Below are positions 1-7,987 of a DNA stretch of 64,000 nucleotides, in pieces. Under the pieces are notes generated by a model. The model was not told the origin of the DNA, did not search any database, and was given only the letters and a program-made list of their open reading frames with translations. Source of the DNA: Methylobacterium mesophilicum SR1.6/6 (GTDB lineage: Bacteria > Pseudomonadota > Alphaproteobacteria > Rhizobiales > Beijerinckiaceae); the NCBI RefSeq assembly GCF_000364445.2, contig NZ_CP043538.1, positions 4,917,447 to 4,981,446 on the forward strand. The letters are read 5' to 3'. The number at the start of each line of letters is the position of its first letter. Positions within the stretch are counted from its first letter, which is position 1. Both the position numbers and the translations under genes were made by a program.

Positions 1-204
1 GGGCCTCGACATCGCCGGTCCTGAGCTACCTGTAGCGCGTGGGGACGTCAGCCGCGGCCTTAGACACTGCGAGCGTTCAGACTCCTGATTGGAGGTAGCC
101 ACACGTCGCCGTTCGGACACACCCATGGGATGAAGGAAGTCGTTCAAACGTAAAACGAGAGTCGAGCCTTGACGGTCAACTGAGCCCGAATGCTAAGCCT
201 TGCT
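1..204. other. Leader region with no recognisable gene
   Basis: I see no coding region with a credible start or recognisable motif here. It precedes the first cobalamin riboswitch, so the promoter of the riboswitch-controlled transcript is probably in this stretch, but I cannot point to a clear -35/-10 pair. Confidence 0.3.
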
Positions 205-380
205 CGACGGTTCCCCTTGGGGATCAAAAGGGAACGTGGTGAGGGGCCAACCCCGAAGCCACGGCTGCCCCCGCAACTGTAAGCGGCGAGCCCAGCACCA
301 CCGCGTCACTGGATGCGTGTCATCCGGGAAGACGGTGCAAGGGCGATGACCCGTGAGCCAGGAGACCTGCCGTCAGTCGT
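205..380 (+). promoter_or_regulatory. Cobalamin (AdoCbl) riboswitch 1
   Basis: The stretch has the ordered conserved blocks of the cobalamin aptamer: a 5' GGTTCCC...GGGAA pair, the B12-box-like core GCTGCCCCCGCAACTGTAAG near 263-283, an intermediate CACTGG...GGGAAG arm, and the closing block GAGCCAGGAGACCTGCC near 355-371. It lies 117 nt before the GTG start of the TonB receptor at 497. When B12 is bound it probably lowers expression of the receptor and perhaps of the downstream Ni/Co permease. It is nearly identical to the element at 4220-4400, and the similarity runs on into the expression platform (the block TTCGCGGTGACGTGCCAC occurs in both leaders). Confidence 0.95.
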
Positions 381-496
381 GGTCACACGCGAAACGCGTC
401 GGGCGGGGTGTCCTGACGGGTGTCGAAGCGCTGGGCTCGGGCCAGGCGCGGCGACGTCATTCGCGGTGACGTGCCACTGCCGCCGTCGAGGCTTCT

Positions 497-2650
497 GTGT
501 CCCGTCGTTCTCTTCGCGCCATGCTCGCGATTTCCGGTTGCAGCCTTGCGCTGTCGACCACTTCCTTTGCCCAGGACCGTTTTACCCAGGCCGCTTCCAC
601 CTCCGAGACGACGTTGGAGGAAATTTCGGTCACCTCGGAAACGGGAGCCGCGAAGCCGCAAACCGCACCTGCCGCCAGCGCCGGATATGTCGGCGGTGTC
701 ACGGGGATCGGTGGCTCGTTGCTCAGCGTAGACTCGGCCAGCGCCGGGATCCTGACCGGGGCGCAGGTCAACAACCGACCCGTCACACGCCCCGGCGAGG
801 TGCTAGAGGCCGTCCCGGGGCTCATCGTCACGCAGCACTCGGGCGAGGGCAAAGCCAATCAGTTCTTCCTGCGCGGCTTCAACCTCGACCACGGCACCGA
901 CATCGCCCTGTTCCTCGACGGCATGCCGCTCAACATGCGCACCCACGCCCACGGCCAGGGCTACGCCGACATCAACTTCCTCATCCCCGAGCTTGTCGGT
1001 GCCGTGGAGTTCCACAAGGGGCCGTATTTCGTCCGCGACGGCGACTTCGCCTCCGCAGGTTCGGTGCGCATCGATTACCTCGACAGCATGCCGAAGAACC
1101 TCGCGCTCACCTCCATCGGCTCATTCGGCTACAAGCGCGCCCTGTCCATCGCCTCGGTGCCGCTCGCAGAGGGCAATCTCTTGGTCGCCGCCGACGCGCA
1201 GGTCTACGACGGGCCGTGGGTCGTGCCGGATGCCCTGCGCAAGATCAGCACGGTGGCCCGCTACAGCCAGGGTACCGCGCTCAACGGCTTCTCCGTCACC
1301 GGCATGGCCTACGCGTCCCGCTGGACGGCCACCAACCAGATCCCGGAGCGGGCGGTGGCCGAGGGGCTGATCAGCCGCTACGGCACGATCAACCCGACCG
1401 ACGGTGGTGACACCTCTCGGTTCTCCCTGTCGGGACGGTTCAGCGCCACGGACGACACCGGCGTGACGCGGGCCTCCGCCTACGTGATCCGCTCCCAGCT
1501 CAACCTGTTCAACGACTTTACCTACTTCCTGAACGACCCGGTCAACGGCGACCAGTTCCACCAGCTCGACCAACGGATCATCGGCGGCGGCGAGGCCCTG
1601 CACATCTTCCAGGGCGACCTCTTCGGCCTGCCCATGGAGAACGAGATCGGCGTCCAGACCCGCACGGACTCGATCCGGGTCGGCCTGTTCAACACGACGA
1701 ACCGGCAGTTCCGCTCGGGCGTGCTCGACGATCGGGTGCTGGAGACGAGCGGGGCGTTCTACTTCGACAACCGGGTGCGATGGACCGACTGGCTGCGCAC
1801 CAGCGTCGGCTTCCGAGCCGATGGCTACTACGCGAGCGTCGTCTCCGACACGCCCGCCAATTCTGGGAAGGCGCGGGACGCCATCGTGAACCCGAAGCTC
1901 GGCCTCGTCCTGGGCCCGTGGTTCGACACCGAACTCTACGTGAACTACGGCGGCGGCTTCCACTCGAACGACGTGCGCGGCGTGACCGCCACCGTCGATC
2001 CGACGTCGTCGCTGTTCAACACCACACGCTCGCCATTCCTCGTGCCCTCCACGGGCTACGAGATCGGCCTGCGCAACCGCTCCATCGCCGGGCTGGAGAC
2101 GAGCCTCGCCCTGTTCCGGCTCGACTTCGCATCGGAGAACCTGTTCCAGGGCGACACCGGCACGACCGAACCGAGCCGCCCGACCCGCCGCTTCGGCGTG
2201 GAATGGACCAACCGCTACGCGGTGACGTCATGGCTCTCGCTGGAGGGCGACCTGACCATCACCAATGCCCGCTTCTCTGACTACGACCCGGTGGGCAACC
2301 GGGTCCCGGAAGCTCCCACCACCATCGCCTCGGCGGGCATCACATTCGGCGAGCCGCTCGGCTGGTTCGGCTCCCTGCGCTTCCGTTACTTCGGGCCACG
2401 GCCGCTGATCGAGGACAACTCCATCCGCTCGCGCCCGACCGCGCTCTTCAACGGCCGGGTTGGCTACGCCTTCGAGAACGGCGTCAGCGTCTCCCTGGAC
2501 GTATTGAATCTGACGAACAGCAAATCCGACCAGATCACCTACGCCTACGTCTCGCGCTTGCCTGGCGAGCCCGCCGAGGGGCTGATCGACCGAGTGTTCC
2601 ACCCGGTCGAGCCCACCGCCGTGCGCCTCACCATCGCCGGACGGTTCTGA
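497..2650 (+). CDS. TonB-dependent receptor, cobalamin-riboswitch controlled
   Basis: This outer-membrane receptor (717 aa) probably imports a cobalt or corrinoid compound. It has a Sec signal peptide (SRRSLRAMLAISGCSLAL then SFAQ), a TonB-box-like stretch (EEISVTSE, about residues 34-41), a plug domain with the typical FLRGFNLDHGTDIALFLDGM segment, and a long beta-barrel ending in an aromatic residue (VRLTIAGRF), as expected for BamA-assisted assembly. The GTG start is preceded by GAGG; an in-frame ATG at 521 is an alternative. The upstream B12 riboswitch and the Ni/Co permease directly downstream point to a cobalt/B12 role. The exact substrate cannot be read from sequence. The last base of the stop is the first base of the next small ORF. 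Confidence 0.93.
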   Translation: MSRRSLRAMLAISGCSLALSTTSFAQDRFTQAASTSETTLEEISVTSETGAAKPQTAPAASAGYVGGVTGIGGSLLSVDSASAGILTGAQVNNRPVTRPGEVLEAVPGLIVTQHSGEGKANQFFLRGFNLDHGTDIALFLDGMPLNMRTHAHGQGYADINFLIPELVGAVEFHKGPYFVRDGDFASAGSVRIDYLDSMPKNLALTSIGSFGYKRALSIASVPLAEGNLLVAADAQVYDGPWVVPDALRKISTVARYSQGTALNGFSVTGMAYASRWTATNQIPERAVAEGLISRYGTINPTDGGDTSRFSLSGRFSATDDTGVTRASAYVIRSQLNLFNDFTYFLNDPVNGDQFHQLDQRIIGGGEALHIFQGDLFGLPMENEIGVQTRTDSIRVGLFNTTNRQFRSGVLDDRVLETSGAFYFDNRVRWTDWLRTSVGFRADGYYASVVSDTPANSGKARDAIVNPKLGLVLGPWFDTELYVNYGGGFHSNDVRGVTATVDPTSSLFNTTRSPFLVPSTGYEIGLRNRSIAGLETSLALFRLDFASENLFQGDTGTTEPSRPTRRFGVEWTNRYAVTSWLSLEGDLTITNARFSDYDPVGNRVPEAPTTIASAGITFGEPLGWFGSLRFRYFGPRPLIEDNSIRSRPTALFNGRVGYAFENGVSVSLDVLNLTNSKSDQITYAYVSRLPGEPAEGLIDRVFHPVEPTAVRLTIAGRF

Positions 2651-3039
2651 TGCCTCGTCATCGATCCGGCGTCATCGCGAACGCCTCCGCGAAGCGCGCG
2701 ATACCGGCTCTGGTCGGTGATGGCGCCCGACCCAAACGATGCGGCGATGCCGGACGGAGTGCTTCGATGGCTCGGGCGCATCGCTACGTCGTCGGCATGA
2801 TGCCCCTGCTGGAAGCCATCATGCGAGACCAGGGGCGCTCCGCCCAGGCCGTCGCGACTGAACTGACGCGCCGTGCCGTGCAAAAGCCGCGCGGCGGGGT
2901 GATCTGGACATCGGCAGACGCGCAAAGGCTCCTGCGCCGCTCAAGCATTGGCCGGGAGGTGCATCGACCCGGTGGGCAGGCGGGAGACGGGGCCCCGGCA
3001 AGCCGCCGTGGCGTGGCCGTGGCAAGGTCGGACGGATAG
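2650..3039 (+). CDS. Uncertain small ORF, possible serine-recombinase remnant
   Basis: This 129-aa ORF starts inside the stop codon of the receptor gene and ends 3 nt before the Ni/Co permease, so it may be a translated linker gene in the operon. Its middle (LEAIMRDQGRSAQAVATEL... KPRGG..WTSADAQRLLRR) resembles the segment of large serine recombinases that reads 'ALNARGIPTPRGG.W....V..(L)L.R'. No catalytic resolvase domain is present. It could equally be an arginine-rich readthrough of GC-rich DNA with no product. The operon-like spacing supports it; the composition does not. Low confidence. Confidence 0.3.
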   Translation: MPRHRSGVIANASAKRAIPALVGDGARPKRCGDAGRSASMARAHRYVVGMMPLLEAIMRDQGRSAQAVATELTRRAVQKPRGGVIWTSADAQRLLRRSSIGREVHRPGGQAGDGAPASRRGVAVARSDG

Positions 3040-3042
3040 GGG

Positions 3043-4110
3043 ATGATAAAAGGGATGGTCCTATCCAAAGACGCAGCACCCGGCGTCGTCCGGCGCCGTA
3101 TCGGTCTGCTCTACCTCGTCCTGATTGCGGCCAACATCGCGGCTTGGTCCTGGGCCTATAGCCTGTTCGCGGGGCAGCCGGCCCTGCTCTCGACCGCGCT
3201 GCTGGCCTACGTCTTCGGGCTACGGCACGCGGTCGATCCCGACCACATCGCCGCCATCGACAACGTCACCCGCAAGCTGATGCAGGCGGGCCAGCGGCCG
3301 GTCTCGGTCGGCTTCTGGTTCGCGCTCGGCCATTCCACCGTCGTGGTGGTGGCCGCGGCCGCGGTGGCGCTGGCCGCGACCAGCCTGATCACGGCCTCGG
3401 AAGGCTACCGGGAACTCGGCGGCCTGATCGGCACCGGCGTCTCGGCCGCCTTCCTCATCCTTATCGGCTTGGTCAATCTCGTCGTCCTCGTGGGCGTCTG
3501 GCGCGCGTTCCGACAGGTGCGGCGCACCGGCCGCTACGTCGAGGCCGACCTCGACATGCTGCTCGCCAACCAGGGCGTGCTCGCCCGGATCCTGCGGCCG
3601 CTATTCCGCCTCGTGACGCGCTCCTGGCACATGTACCCGCTGGGCCTGCTCTTCGCGCTCGGCTTCGACACCGCCACGGAGGTGAGCCTCTTCGGGCTCT
3701 CGGCCGCTCAGGCGAGCCAGGGCACAGACCTCTGGACGATCCTTGTCTTCCCGGCCCTGTTCACCGCTGGGATGACCCTGATCGACGCGACCGATGGCGT
3801 GCTGATGCTCGGCGCCTACAGCTGGGCCTATGTCCAGCCCATGCGGAAGCTGTTCTATAACCTCACCATCACTCTGGTCTCGGTGGCTGTCGCGCTGGTG
3901 GTCGGCACGCTGGAGGCGCTAAACCTCCTGGCGGACAAGCTCAACCTCCAGGGCTGGTTCTGGCAACGGGTGGCCGCGATCAACGACCATTTCGGCGTGC
4001 TGGGTTTCGGCATCGTCGGCCTCTTCGCGGCGGCGTGGCTCCTGTCGTTCCTGATCTACCGCCTCGGCCGGTTCGACCGTATCGACGTAAGACCTGCAGA
4101 TGCTCCCTGA
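3043..4110 (+). CDS. NicO/HoxN-family nickel/cobalt permease
   Basis: Inner-membrane Ni2+/Co2+ uptake permease of 355 aa, the usual length for the NiCoT family. The signature in transmembrane segment II is intact (GLRHAVDPDHIAAIDNVTRK, with the HX4DH metal motif), followed by the second family motif GFWFALGHSTVVV and a third block LGFDTATEV. About eight hydrophobic segments are visible. The ATG at 3043 follows GGATAGGGG; ATG 3055 is an alternative. Its position behind a B12-riboswitch-controlled TonB receptor argues for cobalt supply to cobalamin synthesis, with the receptor moving metal or chelate over the outer membrane and this protein over the inner one. Ni and Co transporters cannot be told apart by eye. 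Confidence 0.93.
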   Translation: MIKGMVLSKDAAPGVVRRRIGLLYLVLIAANIAAWSWAYSLFAGQPALLSTALLAYVFGLRHAVDPDHIAAIDNVTRKLMQAGQRPVSVGFWFALGHSTVVVVAAAAVALAATSLITASEGYRELGGLIGTGVSAAFLILIGLVNLVVLVGVWRAFRQVRRTGRYVEADLDMLLANQGVLARILRPLFRLVTRSWHMYPLGLLFALGFDTATEVSLFGLSAAQASQGTDLWTILVFPALFTAGMTLIDATDGVLMLGAYSWAYVQPMRKLFYNLTITLVSVAVALVVGTLEALNLLADKLNLQGWFWQRVAAINDHFGVLGFGIVGLFAAAWLLSFLIYRLGRFDRIDVRPADAP

Positions 4111-4219
4111 CCACTCACGGGCACCTCTTAGGACAACGACCGATCCGTCCCGGAAGACACACGACTCAACAACCTGTTTTCATGCGTTGACGGATAGAGA
4201 CACCGCAGCCTAGCTTGAA

Positions 4220-4400
4220 CGGGACGGTTCCCCTCGGGGATCAAAAGGGAACGTGGTGAGGTCACGCCCGTGAGGGCTCGGCCGATGCCGCGGCTGCCCC
4301 CGCAACTGTAAGCGGCGAGTCCTTCATCACGACGTCACTGGGCGGCCTCGCCCGGGAAGACGATGAGAGGGCGACGACCCGCGAGCCAGGAGACCTGCCG
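4220..4400 (+). promoter_or_regulatory. Cobalamin (AdoCbl) riboswitch 2
   Basis: A second cobalamin aptamer with the same conserved blocks as at 205-380: GGTTCCC/GGGAA arm, the CTGCCCCCGCAACTGTAAGC core near 4294-4313, the GGGAAG arm and the terminal GAGCCAGGAGACCTGCC near 4383-4399. The two copies differ mainly in loops. It controls the btuB-like ORF at 4536, whose GTG start is preceded by GAGG. The shared leader sequence downstream of both aptamers suggests a common expression platform, probably acting by masking the ribosome-binding site. The likely history is duplication of a whole leader-receptor unit. Confidence 0.95.
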
Positions 4401-4535
4401 TCAGCCGTGGTCACACGCGGAGCTTGCCGGGCGGGGTGTCCTGGGAGGTGTCGCGGCGCCGTGGTTCCCTTGAGGACGCGGCCGCCGAGGCCTCGTTCGC
4501 GGTGACGTGCCACAGCCGTCCCCCGAGGCCGTCCC

Positions 4536-6221
4536 GTGTCCTGCTTCATCTCTCCCGCGCTCAGGCGTGCGCTCGTTTCGTCCTGCATCGGCAGCGTGGT
4601 TCTCTCCGCCTCGCCGGTCCTGGCCCAGCAGGTGGCCGCTCCCTTCGCCGATGCCCCCCGGCAAGCGGCTGCGGCCGAGGCGGCGGTCAGCCTCTCCGAG
4701 ATCTCGGTTTCCGCTACCGGACTGCCGACGCCCATCGCCGCCACGGGATCGAGCGTCACGGTCCTGACCGACCGCGTGCTCGAAGACCAGCAGCGGCGCA
4801 CCGTGCCGGACGCCCTGCAACAGGTGCCCGGCCTCAACGTGGTGCAGACGGGCGGCCCCGGCGGGCAGACATCGGTGTTCATCCGCGGCGCGAACTCGAA
4901 CCAGACCAAGGTCCTGATCGACGGCATCGACGCCACGGACCCCTCGAACTCGAACGGCTCGTTCGACTTCGGTCAGCTGCTGACCGACGACCTCTCTCGC
5001 ATCGAGGTCCTGCGCGGGCCTCAGAGCGGCCTTTACGGCAGTGACGCCATCGGCGGCGTGATCTCCTTCACGACCAAGCGGGGCGAGGGACCGACGCGCG
5101 TGACCCTGCGGACCGAGGGCGGATCGTTCGGCACCTTCAACCAGTTCGGCCGCATCAGCGGGGCGCAGGACGGCTTCGACTACTCCGTGTCGATCCAGCA
5201 CTTCCGGGCAGCCGCGACGCCCGTCACGCCGCGCGACCTCGTGCCCTTCGGCCGCCCGATCCACCCGAACTACTACGACAACGAGACGGTCTCGGCGAAG
5301 CTCGGCTACCAGTTCACCGACACGTTCCGGGTCAACTCGACCACGCGGTTCATCAACTCGCGCCTGCTGTTCACCGGTACGGACTTCAGCACCTTCCCGG
5401 CATTTCCGTCCGCGGTCCGCAGCGCCGCCGACGTGCAGCAGCTCTTCACCCGCAACGAGGCCGAATGGACGCCCATCGTCGGCTTTCACAACATCTTCGC
5501 GATCAACTACTCGAACCTGTTCAACCGCCAGCAGCAGAACGAGTACGACCCGTTCGCCATCCAACCGACGACCGGCCTCGGCGAGCGCCTGCGCTACGAG
5601 TACCGCGGCGACTACCTTCTCTCGCCCGGCAACCTCGTCCTGTTCGGGGCGCAGCGCGACGAGGAGAGCCTGCTGACGAACGATCCGAACGCGTTCGGTG
5701 CCGGCACCCTCAAGGCGCGCAACGGCAACACGGCGGGCTACGGCGAGGTGCAACTGACGCCCTTCGACCGCGCCGCGCTCGTGGCCAACATCCGCCACGA
5801 CGAGAACGACCAGTTCGGGCCCGCCACCACGTTCCGCGTCGCGCCGAGCTACATCCTGCCCGGCACCGAGACGCGCCTGAAGGGTAGCGTGGGCACGGGA
5901 TTCAAGGCACCGACCCTCAGCCAGCTCTACCAGAACTTCCCGGCGTCCAACTTCTTCGGCAACCCGAACCTCAAGCCGGAGGAGAGCTTCGGGTTCGACG
6001 GCCTCGTCGTGCCGCATCTGATGCGGCCACTCGTCGGGTCTCGTCCTGGGGCATGCCTGCTGCCGAGCGGCCTCGCGGGGGCGGTGCTGGTCCTCGCGGC
6101 GGATATCGGCGTGCGCCTGCTTGCCACCCGGCCGGAACTCAAGCTCGGCGTGGTGACCGCTCTGGTCGGGGCGCCGTTCCTGATCGTGTTGCTTCTGCGC
6201 AGCCGTGGGAGGCGGGCATGA
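4536..6221 (+). CDS. BtuB-like receptor fused in frame to BtuC C-terminus (deletion product)
   Basis: The first ~488 residues are a BtuB-type vitamin B12 TonB receptor: signal peptide ending SASPVLAQQ, a TonB-box-like stretch (LSEISVSATG), a plug with VFIRGANSNQTKVLIDGIDA and LRGPQSGLYGSDAIGGVI, and barrel strands up to NPNLKPEESFGFD. At about nt 5997-6003 the reading frame passes directly into GLVVPHLMRPLVG..., the conserved end of a FecCD/BtuC permease, and finishes with its last transmembrane segments (LGVVTALVGAPFLIVLLL). The final barrel strands, any binding protein (BtuF) and about 80% of the permease are missing, so neither half should work. The stop overlaps the start of the ATPase gene (ATGA), as expected for a former btuC-btuD junction. 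This is either a genuine deletion or an assembly collapse. Confidence 0.88.
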   Translation: MSCFISPALRRALVSSCIGSVVLSASPVLAQQVAAPFADAPRQAAAAEAAVSLSEISVSATGLPTPIAATGSSVTVLTDRVLEDQQRRTVPDALQQVPGLNVVQTGGPGGQTSVFIRGANSNQTKVLIDGIDATDPSNSNGSFDFGQLLTDDLSRIEVLRGPQSGLYGSDAIGGVISFTTKRGEGPTRVTLRTEGGSFGTFNQFGRISGAQDGFDYSVSIQHFRAAATPVTPRDLVPFGRPIHPNYYDNETVSAKLGYQFTDTFRVNSTTRFINSRLLFTGTDFSTFPAFPSAVRSAADVQQLFTRNEAEWTPIVGFHNIFAINYSNLFNRQQQNEYDPFAIQPTTGLGERLRYEYRGDYLLSPGNLVLFGAQRDEESLLTNDPNAFGAGTLKARNGNTAGYGEVQLTPFDRAALVANIRHDENDQFGPATTFRVAPSYILPGTETRLKGSVGTGFKAPTLSQLYQNFPASNFFGNPNLKPEESFGFDGLVVPHLMRPLVGSRPGACLLPSGLAGAVLVLAADIGVRLLATRPELKLGVVTALVGAPFLIVLLLRSRGRRA

Positions 6222-7033
6222 GCCTCGGGCTGCAGGATGCCCTGGTGACGCTGGATGGCCGGACCATCCTCTCGGACATCGGTCTGATCTTACAGCCTGG
6301 CCGCTTCGTCGGGCTGGTGGGCCCGAACGGGGCCGGCAAGACCACGCTCCTTCGCGTCCTGGCGGGGCTGATTACCCCAAGCCACGGCCAAGCCAACCTC
6401 GAAGGCCGTCCGCTGGCCGGCATGGGCCGCGACGAACGGGCTCGCCACATAGCCGCCCTGTTCCAGGGTGCGGGGGTCGGCTGGCCGATGACGGTCCGCG
6501 AGATCGTGGCGCTCGGACGGCTGCCGCACCGCCGGGCCTTCGCATCCCCGACCGACGCCGACGAAGCCGCGGTCGCTCGCGCGATGGCCCGCACCGACAT
6601 CCTCCATCTCGCCGACCGAGCCGAGCCGACCCTCTCCTCGGGCGAGCGCATGCGCGCGCTGCTGGCCCGGGCGCTCGCGGTCGAGGCGCCGTGGCTTCTC
6701 GTCGACGAGCCGGTCACGGCCCTCGACCCGGCGCACCAGCTCGACGCGATGGCGCTGCTTCGGGCCATCGCGCGGGACGGCACCGGTGTCGTCGCCGTGC
6801 TTCACGACCTGACGCTCGCTGCCCGGTTCTGCGACCGCATCGTCGTGCTGGCCGATGGCCGCCTCATCGCCGACGGCAGCCCGGAGAAGGCCCTGAGCGA
6901 TGTCCTGCTCGCCAGGGCGTTCGGCGTCACGGCCGAGCGGGGTTGGGCTTGCGACGGAACACGATACATCCTGCCCTGGGTGCGGTCCGGGGCTCAGACG
7001 GAGGAACGCGATGACGTCACCACCACGGACTGA
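6218..7033 (+). CDS. btuD: ABC transporter ATPase, BtuD/FecE type
   Basis: Cytoplasmic ATPase (271 aa) of a FecCD-type importer. Visible motifs are Walker A GPNGAGKT (35-42), a Q-loop (AALFQGAG), the signature LSSGERMRALLARAL, Walker B LLVDEPVTALDP and the H-loop VLHDLTLAARFCDR. The ATG at 6218 overlaps the preceding stop by 4 nt (ATGA), which implies translational coupling to the permease. That permease survives only as a 3' remnant, so this ATPase has no intact partner in the window and would need one encoded elsewhere. B12 transport is inferred from the riboswitch and the BtuB/BtuC remnants; a hemin or siderophore system is less likely. Confidence 0.88.
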   Translation: MSLGLQDALVTLDGRTILSDIGLILQPGRFVGLVGPNGAGKTTLLRVLAGLITPSHGQANLEGRPLAGMGRDERARHIAALFQGAGVGWPMTVREIVALGRLPHRRAFASPTDADEAAVARAMARTDILHLADRAEPTLSSGERMRALLARALAVEAPWLLVDEPVTALDPAHQLDAMALLRAIARDGTGVVAVLHDLTLAARFCDRIVVLADGRLIADGSPEKALSDVLLARAFGVTAERGWACDGTRYILPWVRSGAQTEERDDVTTTD

Positions 7034-7976
7034 CGCGGTTACGACCCTGCTGCGCGAGGCGTTGTCCGACCCCGGCACCGCCTGGAGCCTCGGCAGCTTC
7101 GGGGCTATCGCCGAGTTCATGCGCGACCCCGACGAGGCCACGTTGCCGCTGCCGGACGGACGCATGGGTCTTGCAACGGAGCGGGGCGCCATCGCTCTCG
7201 CCCCCAGTCCCGACCTGCGTCCGGTGGCCTACGAGACCGCCGTCGCGACCGGCTGGAACCACGCCGTCGCCCTTTGCCTGCCTGAAGCGAGTTGCGCGAT
7301 GAACCGGCGCGGCGTGGTGACGGAACTCGGTCCCGACCGGGACGCCGCCCGCGAACGGGACCGCAACGCCATCCTGTTCGATCTGGGCCTGGGTCTCTTG
7401 GCGGTCGATGCCTGCGTGCGCACGAGCGACCCGGAGGCCATCGCCTGCCTGCGGTCCGGCGTCGGACTGCCGCTGTTCGACCCTGCGAGCCCCATCGGTC
7501 GCCAACTCGTGGCGCTGAGCCCCCACCGGGTGTTCCTCGCCCGGGTCGGCCGCATCGAGGTCTATGCCCCGATCCCGGGCCCTGGCGGCACCAGCCCGGA
7601 GGGCCCTCACACACACGTCCTGCCCAAGCTCCTGCGCGGCGGTCGCACTCATGCGGCGACCACGCCGATTCCGGCAGGCTGGGTTCCCTGTGCCGGCATT
7701 CATCCGGCTCACCCCTACAAGGACATGATGGGCCAGCGGATCGCCTTCGACGTGGTCCGGCACGACGCCTTCCAGACCCTCCTCGACCGGTGGGGTGATC
7801 CTGACTTGCTCGCGGCCAAGCGCGGCGGGGACCTCAGCCCGGACAGCCTCGTGTCGAACCGCCACGCGCAGGCTGCCCGCCGTGTCGCCGAGGTCCAGGC
7901 GCGCTATCTGCGCGGTGAGACCGTCGAGGCTGACCCCGAGCTCGACGAGGACGAGGACGCCGCCCACCATGCCTGA
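7011..7976 (+). CDS. Uncharacterised protein in the B12 block
   Basis: A 321-aa protein with no motif I can assign. The ATG at 7011 follows GGAGGAACGC and lies inside the 3' end of the btuD-like gene (23-nt overlap), so it is cotranscribed and probably coupled. It is soluble, has no signal peptide, carries a His/Pro-rich centre (GPHTHVLPK, GIHPAHPYKD) that could bind metal, and ends in a very acidic tail (DPELDEDEDAAHH). It may belong to a rhizobial DUF family (possibly DUF6925); that assignment is from memory and unverified. Placement suggests a link to cobalamin or cobalt handling, but no reaction can be proposed. Confidence 0.75.
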   Translation: MTSPPRTDAVTTLLREALSDPGTAWSLGSFGAIAEFMRDPDEATLPLPDGRMGLATERGAIALAPSPDLRPVAYETAVATGWNHAVALCLPEASCAMNRRGVVTELGPDRDAARERDRNAILFDLGLGLLAVDACVRTSDPEAIACLRSGVGLPLFDPASPIGRQLVALSPHRVFLARVGRIEVYAPIPGPGGTSPEGPHTHVLPKLLRGGRTHAATTPIPAGWVPCAGIHPAHPYKDMMGQRIAFDVVRHDAFQTLLDRWGDPDLLAAKRGGDLSPDSLVSNRHAQAARRVAEVQARYLRGETVEADPELDEDEDAAHHA

Positions 7977-7987
7977 CCCCGCGTTCC

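Noticed and set aside
313..1410. Long plus-strand frame across riboswitch 1 and the receptor gene
   Set aside because: It is an Arg-rich alternative-frame reading of the receptor gene and starts inside the aptamer; high GC opens such frames.
4401..6017. 538-aa minus-strand frame opposite the btuB-like gene
   Set aside because: Antisense shadow of the receptor; composition (Arg/Glu/Val repeats) is unnatural and no family motif is seen.
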